Shown piece by piece: positions 1 to 7,966 of a stretch of 64,000 nucleotides of DNA. Under the pieces are notes generated by a model. The model had not been told where the DNA came from and made no database searches. It saw nothing but the letters and a program-made list of their open reading frames with translations. The stretch is taken from positions 1 through 64,000 of the forward strand of contig JAHAAK010000006.1 of assembly GCA_018376905.1 (NCBI GenBank), in the 5' to 3' direction. The DNA is from Collinsella sp. Lineage in GTDB: Bacteria > Actinomycetota > Coriobacteriia > Coriobacteriales > Coriobacteriaceae. Each line of letters starts with the position of its first letter. Position 1 is the stretch's first letter. Both the position numbers and the translations under genes were made by a program.

Positions 1-473
1 TAGGTCTCGTCGAGCTCGCAGCCGCAGCCCCGCTCGACCCTGAACGAGGGGGAGTAGGCCGAGAGGCACTCGATCAGCCTGTGGCGCATGGTGTAGGCGG
101 TCTTGAGGCAGACGCGGCAGCGCCTCGCGCATTCGCGCAGGGGCAGCATGAGCACGAAGCACTCGGCGTAGGCCATCCAGGTCTCCTTCGGGAGCCTGCT
201 CGTCCCCAGGATGCGCTCGCTGCCCATGCCGAAGGTCCTGCCGCAGCCCCGGCAGAGGTAGCGCTGCTCGCCGTTCTTCGATTTGCCCTTCTTCACGACC
301 GCGGCGGACCCGCAGCGCGGGCAGCGTTCGATTTCGTAGGCGGAGCCGGCCGCGTCGTCGAACGCCGCCGCGCGGATCACGTCCCTGACGGACTCGATAG
401 CGCGGCGGCGCTCGGTCTTGCTGAGGTTCGCCATGCCCTTCTTGAAGTTGAGGACCAGGTCTTCGGCGTTCAT
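1..473 (-). CDS. IS1595-like transposase, N-terminal part (runs off window)
   Basis: The minus-strand frame starts at ATG 473 behind a GGGGG purine run and stays open to base 1, so about 157 N-terminal residues are visible. In order they show a four-cysteine zinc ribbon (CPRCG followed by CRGCGRTF about 20 residues later), a helix-turn-helix-like stretch (ECARRCRVCLKTAYTMRHRL) and, at the window edge, CELDET, which fits the first acidic residue of a DDE catalytic domain. Zinc ribbon, then HTH, then 'DET' is the layout of IS1595/ISXO2-type transposases, which cut and paste their own element. The rest of the DDE domain lies outside the window, so intactness cannot be judged. The family call rests on motif order rather than on a search. 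Confidence 0.72.
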   Translation of the reverse strand, partial: MNAEDLVLNFKKGMANLSKTERRRAIESVRDVIRAAAFDDAAGSAYEIERCPRCGSAAVVKKGKSKNGEQRYLCRGCGRTFGMGSERILGTSRLPKETWMAYAECFVLMLPLRECARRCRVCLKTAYTMRHRLIECLSAYSPSFRVERGCGCELDET

Positions 474-510
474 GCTGCCCCCATCATCGCGGTCTAACGT
501 TTTGCCGAAT
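1..510 (-). mobile_element. Insertion sequence end (IS1595-like), partial
   Basis: The transposase start at 473 and the start of an unrelated gene at 526 place one end of the insertion sequence somewhere in about 480-515. A candidate terminal repeat is the stretch around 491-512 (GGTCTAACGTTTTGCCGAAT), but the other end is not in the window, so neither inverted repeats nor a target duplication can be confirmed. Confidence 0.45.
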
Positions 511-525
511 ATACAGGAGTTTTCT

Positions 526-915
526 ATGTCGGGTTCTTCGGTCCGCATGTACCGAGCCACGCTTCGCACAAACAGCGCGCCGCCCAAGCTCGTCGTCGTT
601 GAAGCTGCATGCCTTTCGCCCGATGAGCGCACAGCATTTGCATTGCTATCAAGTCGCGTCGTCGCCGTTCTGGTCCCTTGCCCGGCGAAAGGTGAACTTG
701 CCATCCAATGCCAAACGCACGGCTGCTCGCTCAATCAGGCTGCCGTAATCGCAACCAGCCAACGCGGCCTGCCGCTCCTTTTAGAAGCCGGCATAGCACT
801 CGCCCTTCGCGGCGCCGGATACGAAAACGAGGCCGCCGCCGATGTAGTCTTTCAACCACGATCGAGCGGCGGCCTCGCATCAGCCATTGAATATGCGTGC
901 AGGCTCGTTGCCTAA
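526..915 (+). CDS. Small protein resembling the C-terminal half of a Cof-type HAD hydrolase
   Basis: The ATG at 526 has a good ribosome site (CAGGAG, 6 bases upstream) and gives 129 residues. The second half matches the shape of the end of Cof-type HAD phosphatases: KGELAIQCQTHGCSLNQAAVIA, then ATSQRGLPLLLEAGIALAL, then AAADVVFQPRSSGGLASAIEYA. In active HADs the middle block reads GDxxND, which binds magnesium; here it is ATSQRG, and the DxDGT nucleophile motif is absent because the protein starts too late. It is therefore unlikely to be a catalytic phosphatase. It may be a degenerate remnant, possibly cut by the adjacent insertion sequence, or a small protein that has kept the fold for another use. 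It converges on the DUF1648 gene with a 9-base gap. Confidence 0.55.
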   Translation: MSGSSVRMYRATLRTNSAPPKLVVVEAACLSPDERTAFALLSSRVVAVLVPCPAKGELAIQCQTHGCSLNQAAVIATSQRGLPLLLEAGIALALRGAGYENEAAADVVFQPRSSGGLASAIEYACRLVA

Positions 916-924
916 AAGGACAAG

Positions 925-1308
925 CTAGAAACCAAAGCCAAAGCCCGTTCCGGTAATCGCCGAGTACATAAAGTAAACGTTGATCACGTTGAGGAACACA
1001 CCCGTGATGCAACCGTTGCGCAGGTAGCGCTCGCACACGATGCGCGCCATGGCGGCGGAGTCATCATTATTATTTGCCTGGCGTCCCGCCGTAAAGTACG
1101 TCGCCACGCTCAGCAGCAGATTGAGTACCGGCAGCGCCAACAGCTCGTAGCTCTTGCCCCAGCGCGTCGCCTCGCCGGCGGCATTAAACTTCGTTGCCAC
1201 CTCGGGACCAATGTTGGGGATAACGCACGCTGCGACCACCAGCGGAATCACCGCAAGTACGAGCAGCGCAATACCCATGTAGCCAGCTTTTTTGCCGTAT
1301 TTAAACAT
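925..1308 (-). CDS. DUF1648-type membrane protein
   Basis: 127 residues with three to four hydrophobic segments (about residues 9-32, 57-74 and 96-118). Between the first two lies the signature of DUF1648/SdpI-like proteins: a proline after the first helix (IPNIGPEVATKFNAAGEATRWGKS), where the family has P-x-H-x-x-x-x-G-x-x-x-x-x-W-G. The usual histidine is not obvious here. It lies 11 bases behind ychF on the same strand, so it is probably co-transcribed. SdpI relatives are immunity or sensor membrane proteins, but no role can be assigned from sequence alone. The last residues (GTGFGFGF) are low complexity. Confidence 0.6.
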   Translation of the reverse strand: MFKYGKKAGYMGIALLVLAVIPLVVAACVIPNIGPEVATKFNAAGEATRWGKSYELLALPVLNLLLSVATYFTAGRQANNNDDSAAMARIVCERYLRNGCITGVFLNVINVYFMYSAITGTGFGFGF

Positions 1309-1319
1309 ATGCGTCGCCC

Positions 1320-2396
1320 TTACACGTTAAAGCGGAAGTGCACGACGTCGCCATCGGCCATGACATAGTCCTTGCCCTCAATACGCAGCTTGCCGGCAGC
1401 CTTGGCGCCCTGCTCGCCGCCGAGCTCGATGTAGTCGTCGTAACCAATGACCTCGGCCTTAATAAAGCCGCGCTCAAAGTCGGTGTGGATGACGCCGGCA
1501 GCCTGCGGGGCGGTTGCGCCCTGACGAACCGTCCAGGCCTTGACCTCCATCTCGCCGGCCGTAAAGAACGACTGCAGGCCAAGCAGCTTGTAGGCAGCCT
1601 GAGCGAGCACGTCCAGACCGGGCTGTTCCAGGCCCAGGCTCTCCAGGTAGTCGGCGGCGTCCTCGGGATCGAGCTCGGAAAGCTCGGCCTCAATCTTGGC
1701 GCAGATGGGCAACGGCTTGACGCCATCGATGGGCGCCAGGTCGTCGTTGAGCATATCCTCGTCCACGTTGGCCACATACAGGATGGGCTTCATGGTGAGC
1801 AGGAACAGCCCCTTGGCGGCGGCACGCTCCTCGTCGGTCATCTCCATGGACGCGGCTCGCTTGCCCTCGTTGAGCCAAGCGAGCAGGCGCTTGGCCACCT
1901 CGAACTTGGGCATGAGCTCTTTGTCGCGCTTGGCCTCCTTCTCGAGCTTGGGCAGCTGCTTCTCGAGCGTGCCCATGTCGGCCAGGATGAGCTCGGTCAT
2001 GATGGTGTCGGCATCGCCGGCGGGATCGACAAACTCGCCCGTGCGGCCCACCTCACGCATGACGTTGGGGTCCTTAAAGTAGCGCACGACCTCGCAGATG
2101 GCGTCGGTCTCGCGGATGTTTGCCAAGAACTGGTTGCCCAGGCCCTCGCCCTCGTTGGCACCCTTCACCAGGCCAGCGATGTCGACGAACTCGACCGTCG
2201 CCGGCACAATGCGGCCGGGGTTAACGATGTCGGCGAGCTTTTGCAGGCGGCTATCGGGCACATCGACGATACCCACGTTGGGGTCGATCGTGGCAAACGG
2301 GTAGTTGGCGGCAAGGCCGGTCTTTTTGGTAAGCGCGGTGAACAGCGTCGACTTGCCCACGTTGGGCAGGCCCACGATACCGATGGAAAGGGACAC
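1320..2396 (-). CDS. ychF: Ribosome-binding ATPase/GTPase YchF
   Basis: 358 residues from a GTG start at 2396, chosen because AAAGGAG sits 5-6 bases upstream and the protein then begins VSLSIGIVGLPNVGKS, as YchF proteins do; an ATG 36 bases further upstream adds an atypical extension. The P-loop is GLPNVGKS (9-16), the switch region is DIAGLVKGANEGEGLGNQFL, and the NKxD motif of GTPases is replaced by NVDED, consistent with YchF preferring ATP. A coiled-coil insertion follows around residues 120-170, and the C-terminal TGS domain ends KAAGKLRIEGKDYVMADGDVVHFRFNV. YchF is a near-universal Obg-family protein that binds ribosomes and affects stress responses. It leads a short operon with the DUF1648 gene. 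Confidence 0.95.
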   Translation of the reverse strand: MSLSIGIVGLPNVGKSTLFTALTKKTGLAANYPFATIDPNVGIVDVPDSRLQKLADIVNPGRIVPATVEFVDIAGLVKGANEGEGLGNQFLANIRETDAICEVVRYFKDPNVMREVGRTGEFVDPAGDADTIMTELILADMGTLEKQLPKLEKEAKRDKELMPKFEVAKRLLAWLNEGKRAASMEMTDEERAAAKGLFLLTMKPILYVANVDEDMLNDDLAPIDGVKPLPICAKIEAELSELDPEDAADYLESLGLEQPGLDVLAQAAYKLLGLQSFFTAGEMEVKAWTVRQGATAPQAAGVIHTDFERGFIKAEVIGYDDYIELGGEQGAKAAGKLRIEGKDYVMADGDVVHFRFNV

Positions 2397-2523
2397 AGCA
2401 GCTCCTTTAGGTACAGGTATTTCAAACTGCATAAGTATAGCGCCGCCGCAGCATCCGGGCGAATCCGGACACCACGACGGCGCAAATGAAGCAGAGATGC
2501 GTGAGGGTTCGAGACAGTAGTCC

Positions 2524-3867
2524 TTACTTAAGCTCGGGCCAGAAATCCTTGTTGGCCTCGATGAGCTCGTCTAGGATCTGCTTAGCAACGCTCGCCGAAG
2601 GAATGGTCTTGGAGAGCGTGAGTGCCTGCCAGAGCTTCTGGTAGCTGCCCTCGACCCAAGCCTGGACAACGAGCTTCTCGACGGAAACCTGCTGCTCCAT
2701 CAGGCCCTTCTGGAACTGCGGGATCGGGCCCTGGCAAATCTTCTCAAAGCCGTTGGAACCGACGATGCAAGGAACCTCGACCATGGCCGTCGGGTCGAAG
2801 TTGGGCACAGCGCCATCGTTGGGGACGATCAGCAGGAAGCGCTCGAGCGTATTCTCGGCCAGCGCGCAGGCAAGGTCGACGATGTAGTTGGCATGTACAT
2901 CTGGCTCAAAGCCGCCGTCTTTAGCAGTACCCTTGGCGATGATGTCGCGGCAAGCGCCAAAGACCTTCTTCTCGCGGCCGTCCATAACCTCATTGGCGCG
3001 AGTGTAGTTGGGGTCGGACGTCTCGACGACATAGTCCGGGTACAGGTAATACTTGAGGTAAGTATTGGGAATCGTCTCGGGATCGACAGCATAGACATCC
3101 TTGGCCTTGCCGAAGGTGTGAATCCAGCTCTCCTCGACATGCTGCTCCTTACCGGCCTCGTGCTCGATGCCGTCCAGGTAGCCGTTCTTAGCCATGTGCT
3201 CCTTAATCTGCGGCATAAGGTCGTTGCCGTCCTTGTCGTAGATTTTGCTCCACCAACCAAAGTGGTTGAGGCCGTAGTAGCTATACTGCAGCTCGCGACG
3301 ATCCTTGATGCCGCACATACGGCTCATCTTATCCATGAGGTCGATCGGCATGTCGCAGATGTTAATGATGCGGCTGTTGGGGCGCAGCACGCGGCAGGCC
3401 TCGGCGACGATAGCTGCGGGGTTGGAGTAGTTGAGCATCCAAGCGTTGGGGCTGTACTTCTCCATGTAGTCGAGAATCTCGATGACGCCGCCGATGGAGC
3501 GCATGCCGTAGGCGATACCGCCGGCACCGCAGGTCTCTTGGCCAACGCAGCCGTACTTGAGAGGAATCTTCTCGTCGAGCTCGCGCATAGCGTACAGGCC
3601 AACGCGGATGTGAGCGAGGACGAAGTCAGTACCGGTAAAAGCGGTCTCGGGGTCGGTGGTGTAGTTGAACTCAACCTCGGGTGCGTTCTCGTGGAAGTAG
3701 ATCTCGCAGGCCTTGGCCACGGTCTCCTGGCGCTCGGCGTTGTTGTCGTAGAAGGTCACCTTGTTGACCGGGAAGCGGTCGCGCTCCTCAAGCAGCATCA
3801 GGGCGATGCCCGGGGTGAAGGTAGAGCCACCGCCGGCAATGGTCACGGCATAGTTTTTCTTGGACAT
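2524..3867 (-). CDS. glvA: 6-phospho-alpha-glucosidase, GH4 family (GlvA type)
   Basis: 447 residues with a strong AGGAGG ribosome site. Family 4 glycosidases use NAD and a divalent metal to hydrolyse 6-phospho-glucosides made by PTS uptake. The NAD-binding loop is AGGGSTFTPG (11-20). The metal ligands expected for the GlvA/MalH group are present: Cys171 in NICDMPI and His202 in GLNHFGWW. The sequence also has NYSNPAAI and the GQETCGAGG segment of the active site. Its product would be glucose plus glucose 6-phosphate from maltose 6'-phosphate or other phospho-alpha-glucosides. It lies 155 bases downstream of the alpha-glucoside EIICB gene and is surely its metabolic partner. Alpha rather than beta linkage is inferred from similarity to GlvA. 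Confidence 0.92.
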   Translation of the reverse strand: MSKKNYAVTIAGGGSTFTPGIALMLLEERDRFPVNKVTFYDNNAERQETVAKACEIYFHENAPEVEFNYTTDPETAFTGTDFVLAHIRVGLYAMRELDEKIPLKYGCVGQETCGAGGIAYGMRSIGGVIEILDYMEKYSPNAWMLNYSNPAAIVAEACRVLRPNSRIINICDMPIDLMDKMSRMCGIKDRRELQYSYYGLNHFGWWSKIYDKDGNDLMPQIKEHMAKNGYLDGIEHEAGKEQHVEESWIHTFGKAKDVYAVDPETIPNTYLKYYLYPDYVVETSDPNYTRANEVMDGREKKVFGACRDIIAKGTAKDGGFEPDVHANYIVDLACALAENTLERFLLIVPNDGAVPNFDPTAMVEVPCIVGSNGFEKICQGPIPQFQKGLMEQQVSVEKLVVQAWVEGSYQKLWQALTLSKTIPSASVAKQILDELIEANKDFWPELK

Positions 3868-3965
3868 GATGTCCTCCTCATTCTGGCCGCTTGCTCAATC
3901 CATCCCCGTACGCGGCCTGCACGGTTTGGAATTGTTACCTAGAAGTGGAGTTTTTTATCTCTAGA

Positions 3966-4003
3966 ATCGGCCTTGCGGTGCATACCGGCTCTGCAAGGCC
4001 GAT
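3966..4003 (-). other. Intercistronic hairpin between EIICB and glvA
   Basis: ATCGGCCTTGC and GCAAGGCCGAT form a perfect 11-bp stem with a 16-base loop, in the gap between the permease stop and the glvA start. No T-run follows on the minus strand, so it could be an RNA-processing or stability element, or a weak attenuator setting the ratio of the two proteins. Confidence 0.55.
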
Positions 4004-4022
4004 TGCTTCGATGGACGATGGT

Positions 4023-5633
4023 TTACAGAAGACTCTCGAACTTCAGAAGACTTTCGAACTTCTCGCGAACCTGCGGGACGGTAAGGCCGATGATGACCTG
4101 GATTGACTGACCTTGGACCACCAAGCCATGCGTACCGATCGCCTTGAAGGAAGCCTCGGGTGCAACGACGCTCTTGTCCTTGACGTTAACGCGCAGACGG
4201 GTAGCGCAGTTAGTTACATCGATGATGTTATCCGTGCCACCGAGCAGATCGAGGATCTTCTCGGCAAGCACCAAGCGCTCATCATCTTTACTCTGGGCGA
4301 CCGATTTGCCAGCAGCAGCACCGCCCTGCTTTTGCTTGTAGTCGGCCTTGGACTTGAGCTCGACCTCAACATCGTCATCCTCGCGACCGGGAGTCTTAAA
4401 GTCGAACTTGACGATCAGGAAACGGAAGACCACGACCCAAAGGGCGGTAAAGCACAGACCGACAAGGATGGAGATGGCGTACTGCAGACCGTGTGCGGCC
4501 CAAAGGGGCAGCCAGTCCCACGAGAGCATCGAGATGATGCCGCCGTCGAAGATACCCACGACGCCAAGGAGGTTTTGAGCCATGCAGCCAAGCGCTCCGA
4601 GCACGCAGTGGACGACGAACAGGCCGGGCGCGATGAACAGGAAGGTGAAGTCAAGCGGCTCGGTAATACCGCAAAGCATAGCGGTAAGGGTGACGGGAAT
4701 GAGCAGAGCCTTGACGCGCTGCTTGCGCTCGGGTTTGGCGGTCATATAAAACGCAATGGCGACGCCAAGCGAGCCGAAGACTTTAGTCCAACCAGGGCAG
4801 GTATAGGCAGCCCAGGGTGCGGCATCCTTAAGAGCAATGCTCGGATCGGCAGCCAGTTGGGGCAGGATGTTGGCCCAAGCAGCAAAGATGCCGCCGTTGA
4901 CCGCCGCGTTGTCGTAATAGAACGGCGTATAGATAAAGTGGTGCAGGCCTGTAGGAATCAGCACGCGCTCGAAGAAAGCAAAGACGCCCACGCCAAACGT
5001 ACCGGCGGAAAGGATGAATCCCTGGAAGGCGGCGATAGCAGCCTGAACATGCGGCCATACCAGGCAGGCGATAATAGCGACCGGAACCATAACGAAGAAA
5101 CCGATCATATAGATGAACAAGGAGCCCGAGAACACGCCCAACCACTCAGGAAGTTCGGTGTCGAAGTACTTGTTGTGAAGCATCGTGGCAATACCCGAAA
5201 TGATAAGCGCGCCCATGATGCCCATATCAAGCGTTTTGATGCTTGCGATAGTGGCAAGACCAGTACCGCTGCCCGCCTCGACAGAGTAGTCGACCCCAAA
5301 GACAGGGCCCCACTGCCCCAAGATTGTGCTTACAAAGTAGTTGAAGGTAAGGTAGATGGCCAAAGCCTCCATGCAGCAGCGAGCGTTCTGCTTGTTCGCG
5401 AGCGAGATTGGCAACGCTACGCAAAACAGCAACGGCATCTGGTTAAAGAGCGTCCAACCACCCTGGAGCAGCACATTCCAGCAATCAAACCAAAGATGAC
5501 CCGCTGTGGCCATCTCGCCAAAGATCGCCTCGGTGGTAAACAACGTACCCAGGCCGACGACGATTCCGGAAAATGCGAAAAGAATTGCAGGCGTGTACAT
5601 TGCACCGCCGAAACGTTGTATCTTTTGCATCAT
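4023..5633 (-). CDS. PTS alpha-glucoside transporter, EIICB
   Basis: 536 residues from the ATG pair at 5633 (MMQKIQRFGGAMYTPAIL), which has AGAGGGGGA 9 bases upstream; longer open starts lack a site. The N-terminal EIIC channel has about ten membrane segments and the family signature region FFERVLIPTGLHHFIYTPFYY. A charged linker leads to EIIB (about residues 455-530) with the phosphorylated cysteine in DVTNCATRLRVNV. There is no EIIA domain, so a separate one is needed; the EIIA at 32884-33381 is a candidate. It resembles the alpha-glucoside/maltose permeases of the GlvC/MalB/AglA group. The C-terminus carries a short tandem duplication (FESLL-K-FESLL). Expression is probably controlled by the operators in the upstream divergent region. 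Confidence 0.9.
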   Translation of the reverse strand: MMQKIQRFGGAMYTPAILFAFSGIVVGLGTLFTTEAIFGEMATAGHLWFDCWNVLLQGGWTLFNQMPLLFCVALPISLANKQNARCCMEALAIYLTFNYFVSTILGQWGPVFGVDYSVEAGSGTGLATIASIKTLDMGIMGALIISGIATMLHNKYFDTELPEWLGVFSGSLFIYMIGFFVMVPVAIIACLVWPHVQAAIAAFQGFILSAGTFGVGVFAFFERVLIPTGLHHFIYTPFYYDNAAVNGGIFAAWANILPQLAADPSIALKDAAPWAAYTCPGWTKVFGSLGVAIAFYMTAKPERKQRVKALLIPVTLTAMLCGITEPLDFTFLFIAPGLFVVHCVLGALGCMAQNLLGVVGIFDGGIISMLSWDWLPLWAAHGLQYAISILVGLCFTALWVVVFRFLIVKFDFKTPGREDDDVEVELKSKADYKQKQGGAAAGKSVAQSKDDERLVLAEKILDLLGGTDNIIDVTNCATRLRVNVKDKSVVAPEASFKAIGTHGLVVQGQSIQVIIGLTVPQVREKFESLLKFESLL

Positions 5634-5778
5634 GACGGGGAATCCCCCTCTCTTCATTCGGAGCGCTGCGGTTTTGGCTTCACTCGAGACCGCAGACGCG
5701 CCGTTTGCGTGTACCTCGTGCAATAGGACGGGTGGGCCCGCTTCCCTGACTTCTTGCACTTACGTTTTATCACATCAC

Positions 5779-5935
5779 TCATCTATACAAGTTAGTATAA
5801 ATACTACGGTCGGTCAACGGTTGATTATTGGCCGTAAACGGTATATGTCCAGTATTTCCCCTGCTAAATCTGACATAGCTGATGGCTGCAATTTATATTT
5901 CTTTTCAACTTGTATAGATGTGCTTGTCTATATCT
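5779..5935. promoter_or_regulatory. Divergent control region with three HutC-type operator candidates
   Basis: This AT-rich 355-base gap separates the EIICB gene (left) from the alcohol dehydrogenase (right). CATCTATACAAGTT at 5780-5793 recurs as its exact reverse complement at 5907-5920, and a third related copy, GCTTGTCTATATC, starts at 5922. The cores GTATAGAT and GTCTATAT fit the GTxTAxAC half-palindrome bound by GntR regulators of the HutC subfamily (DasR, YvoA, TreR types). A gene for just such a regulator (GntR plus UTRA) lies at 7080. That it binds here is inference. Confidence 0.6.
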
Positions 5936-5988
5936 ATAAATATGCCTATACTTCATTACAACATTCACCGCCACGTTAAGGAGTCACC

Positions 5989-7014
5989 ATGAAAAGCGCG
6001 GTCTTCTATGGAAAGCACGACCTCGGAGTCGAGGAATCGGCAAAGCCGGCCGTGGGCAGGCGCGACGTTCTGATCAACGTCAAAGCTTGCGGCGTCTGCG
6101 GTACCGACGTTCATATCTATGAAGGCGACAAGGGTGCAGCCGACGTTACCCCGCCTACAATCCTTGGTCATGAGTTTGCGGGCGTTGTCGAGGCCGTGGG
6201 CAGCGACGTCGCTGGCTTTAAACCGGGCGATCGCGTGTGCATCGACCCAAATCATCCCTGCGGCTGCTGCGAACCCTGCCGCGACGGAATCAACCACTAC
6301 TGCGAGCATATGACCGGTTACGGCACCACCGTTAACGGCGGCTTTGCCGAGTACTGCTCCGTCGATATGCAGCAAGTCTACAAGTTGGGCGATCATACCA
6401 GCTTTGAGCAGGGTGCTATGACCGAGCCCGTCGCCTGCTGCCTGCACGGCATCGATATGTGCAACATCAAGCCCGGCTGCACAGTTGTCGTTATCGGCGG
6501 CGGCATGATCGGTCTGCTCATGATGCAGCTCGCCAAAAACGCCGGCGCCACTAAAGTCGTTTTGCTCGAGCCCGTCGAGGGCAAGCGTGAGGTTGCGCTC
6601 AAACTCGGCGCCGACCTGGCAATTGATTCCATCCACGAGGACGTCCCGGCCCGCCTGAAGCAGGAGGGCATCGGCAACGTCGACGTTGTAATCGAATGTG
6701 TCGGTAAGCCCGTCACCATTGAGCAGGCCATTAGAATCGCCGGCCATAAGGCCACGGTTATGATGTTCGGCCTCACCAAGCCTGATGAGACAATCACCGT
6801 CAAGCCCTTCGAGGTCTTCCAGAAGGAGCTCGTGCTCACCTCATCCTTCATCAACCCTTATACGCAGCGTCGCGCGCTCGAGCTCATCGACTCGGGCAGG
6901 ATCGACGTTTCTTCGATGGTCGCAAAGGTAGCCTCCCTCGATGAACTCGGTGCCATCCTGTCAGACCCGGCCCTGCGTGCCATGGGTAAATATATAATCA
7001 ACCCCAGCAAGTAA
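5989..7014 (+). CDS. Zinc-dependent medium-chain alcohol/polyol dehydrogenase
   Basis: 341 residues, ribosome site AAGGAG. The catalytic zinc ligands Cys37 (ACGVCGTD) and His61-Glu62 (GHEF) are present, as is the structural zinc lobe (Cys91, 94, 97 and 105 in CGCCEPCRDGINHYC). A Rossmann fold with VIGGGMIGLL follows, and an acidic residue after the second strand (VVLLEP) suggests NAD rather than NADP. The overall type is that of sorbitol, threonine and 2,3-butanediol dehydrogenases; the substrate cannot be fixed. It is divergent from the PTS/glvA operon and followed after 65 bases by the GntR regulator, so it belongs to the same sugar-responsive locus. A sugar- or polyol-phosphate substrate is a reasonable guess, no more. 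Confidence 0.85.
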   Translation: MKSAVFYGKHDLGVEESAKPAVGRRDVLINVKACGVCGTDVHIYEGDKGAADVTPPTILGHEFAGVVEAVGSDVAGFKPGDRVCIDPNHPCGCCEPCRDGINHYCEHMTGYGTTVNGGFAEYCSVDMQQVYKLGDHTSFEQGAMTEPVACCLHGIDMCNIKPGCTVVVIGGGMIGLLMMQLAKNAGATKVVLLEPVEGKREVALKLGADLAIDSIHEDVPARLKQEGIGNVDVVIECVGKPVTIEQAIRIAGHKATVMMFGLTKPDETITVKPFEVFQKELVLTSSFINPYTQRRALELIDSGRIDVSSMVAKVASLDELGAILSDPALRAMGKYIINPSK

Positions 7015-7079
7015 ATCGATCGACACCTGCGCGAGTGGTCCTCATCCACCGCTCGCGCACTCAGCTCTAGGAGACCGTC

Positions 7080-7835
7080 ATGGCGCGAGCCATCTTTCAA
7101 ACCATTTATGACACCGTGAAGCAGTCGATTGACGACGGCACATACGCCTATCAGAGCTATCTGCCTTCGGAGACTGAGCTCACTCAGCAGTTTGACTGTT
7201 CGCGCATGACGGTCCGTCGCGCCATCTCGATGCTTGCGGCAGATGGTTACGTGCTCCCCCAGCAAGGCAAAGGCATGCGTGTCATTCGCAACATCAGTGA
7301 CGAGAAGAGTCGTGGCGGCGGCGGACTCGAGACCTTTAAGGAAATCGCAGCCAGCCGAGGCTTTGAGCTCAAAACGGTCACCACTGTCTTTGAGCTCCTC
7401 ATCTGCAGCAAGGCGCTCTCCAAGATTACCGGGTTTCCCGAAGGCTGTGAGCTCACACGCGCCAAACGCATCCGTTATGCAGACGGACAAGCCGTGTGCT
7501 CCGACGACTCCTATTACCTAAGCTCACAAGTACCGGGGCTGACACCCGAGATTGTCAACGACTCGATCTATCGTTACCTCGAAGAAGATCTTGGCATTAA
7601 AATTGCCACGGGCAAACGCGATGTAACGATTGAGCATCCCACGCCCGAGGATGCGCGCGTGCTCGACCTCGACGACTTTAACGCACTTGGCGTTGTACGC
7701 GGACAGACCTACAACGCCGACGGCATCCTTATGGAATACACCGAGACCAAACAGGTCCCCGGGTTCTTTTTGCTCCATGAAACCGTGACGCGCAACGGTA
7801 CCGGTCGAACCGGCCACCAAAGCAGCATGAACTAA
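7080..7835 (+). CDS. GntR-family regulator with UTRA ligand domain
   Basis: 251 residues, ribosome site TAGGAG. The N-terminal winged helix (about residues 8-70) shows YAYQSYLPSETELTQQFDCSRMTVRRAISMLAADG, the typical GntR segment, followed by the wing QQGKGMRV. The C-terminal UTRA domain (about 95-240) binds the effector; it contains the LTRAKRIRYADGQAV and MEYTETKQVPGFF elements. UTRA regulators (TreR, YvoA, DasR, FrlR) usually sense a sugar phosphate. The adjacent PTS alpha-glucoside genes suggest a phospho-disaccharide or glucose 6-phosphate as inducer, and the 5779-5935 sites as its operators. It probably represses both divergent units. Confidence 0.88.
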   Translation: MARAIFQTIYDTVKQSIDDGTYAYQSYLPSETELTQQFDCSRMTVRRAISMLAADGYVLPQQGKGMRVIRNISDEKSRGGGGLETFKEIAASRGFELKTVTTVFELLICSKALSKITGFPEGCELTRAKRIRYADGQAVCSDDSYYLSSQVPGLTPEIVNDSIYRYLEEDLGIKIATGKRDVTIEHPTPEDARVLDLDDFNALGVVRGQTYNADGILMEYTETKQVPGFFLLHETVTRNGTGRTGHQSSMN

Positions 7836-7844
7836 CCGTCTATT

Positions 7845-7911
7845 AGTTGCGGTGGGATAGTTCCTAGAATGGCCAGCTTAGGGGCAAAACAGGAACTATT
7901 CCACCGCAACT
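7845..7911. repeat. Long hairpin downstream of the GntR gene
   Basis: Two 21-base arms (7845-7865 and 7891-7911) pair with a single G-T exception around a 25-base loop, starting 10 bases after the regulator's stop. The right arm runs into six T at 7911-7916, so it can act as a terminator for the plus strand. The arm core (GGTGGGATAGTTCC) is unlike normal terminators and may belong to the window's set of palindromic repeats. Confidence 0.65.
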
Positions 7912-7966
7912 TTTTTGGCCGGCGGGGCAGTATCTGTCCCACCGGCCATCATTTACGCTCTTTTAG

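Noticed and set aside
81..497. Plus-strand open frame at the window start
   Set aside because: Antisense to the transposase, whose zinc ribbon and DDE start motif are on the minus strand.
4113..5726. Long plus-strand open frame opposite the PTS permease gene
   Set aside because: Antisense shadow of EIICB; no ribosome site and no recognisable domain.
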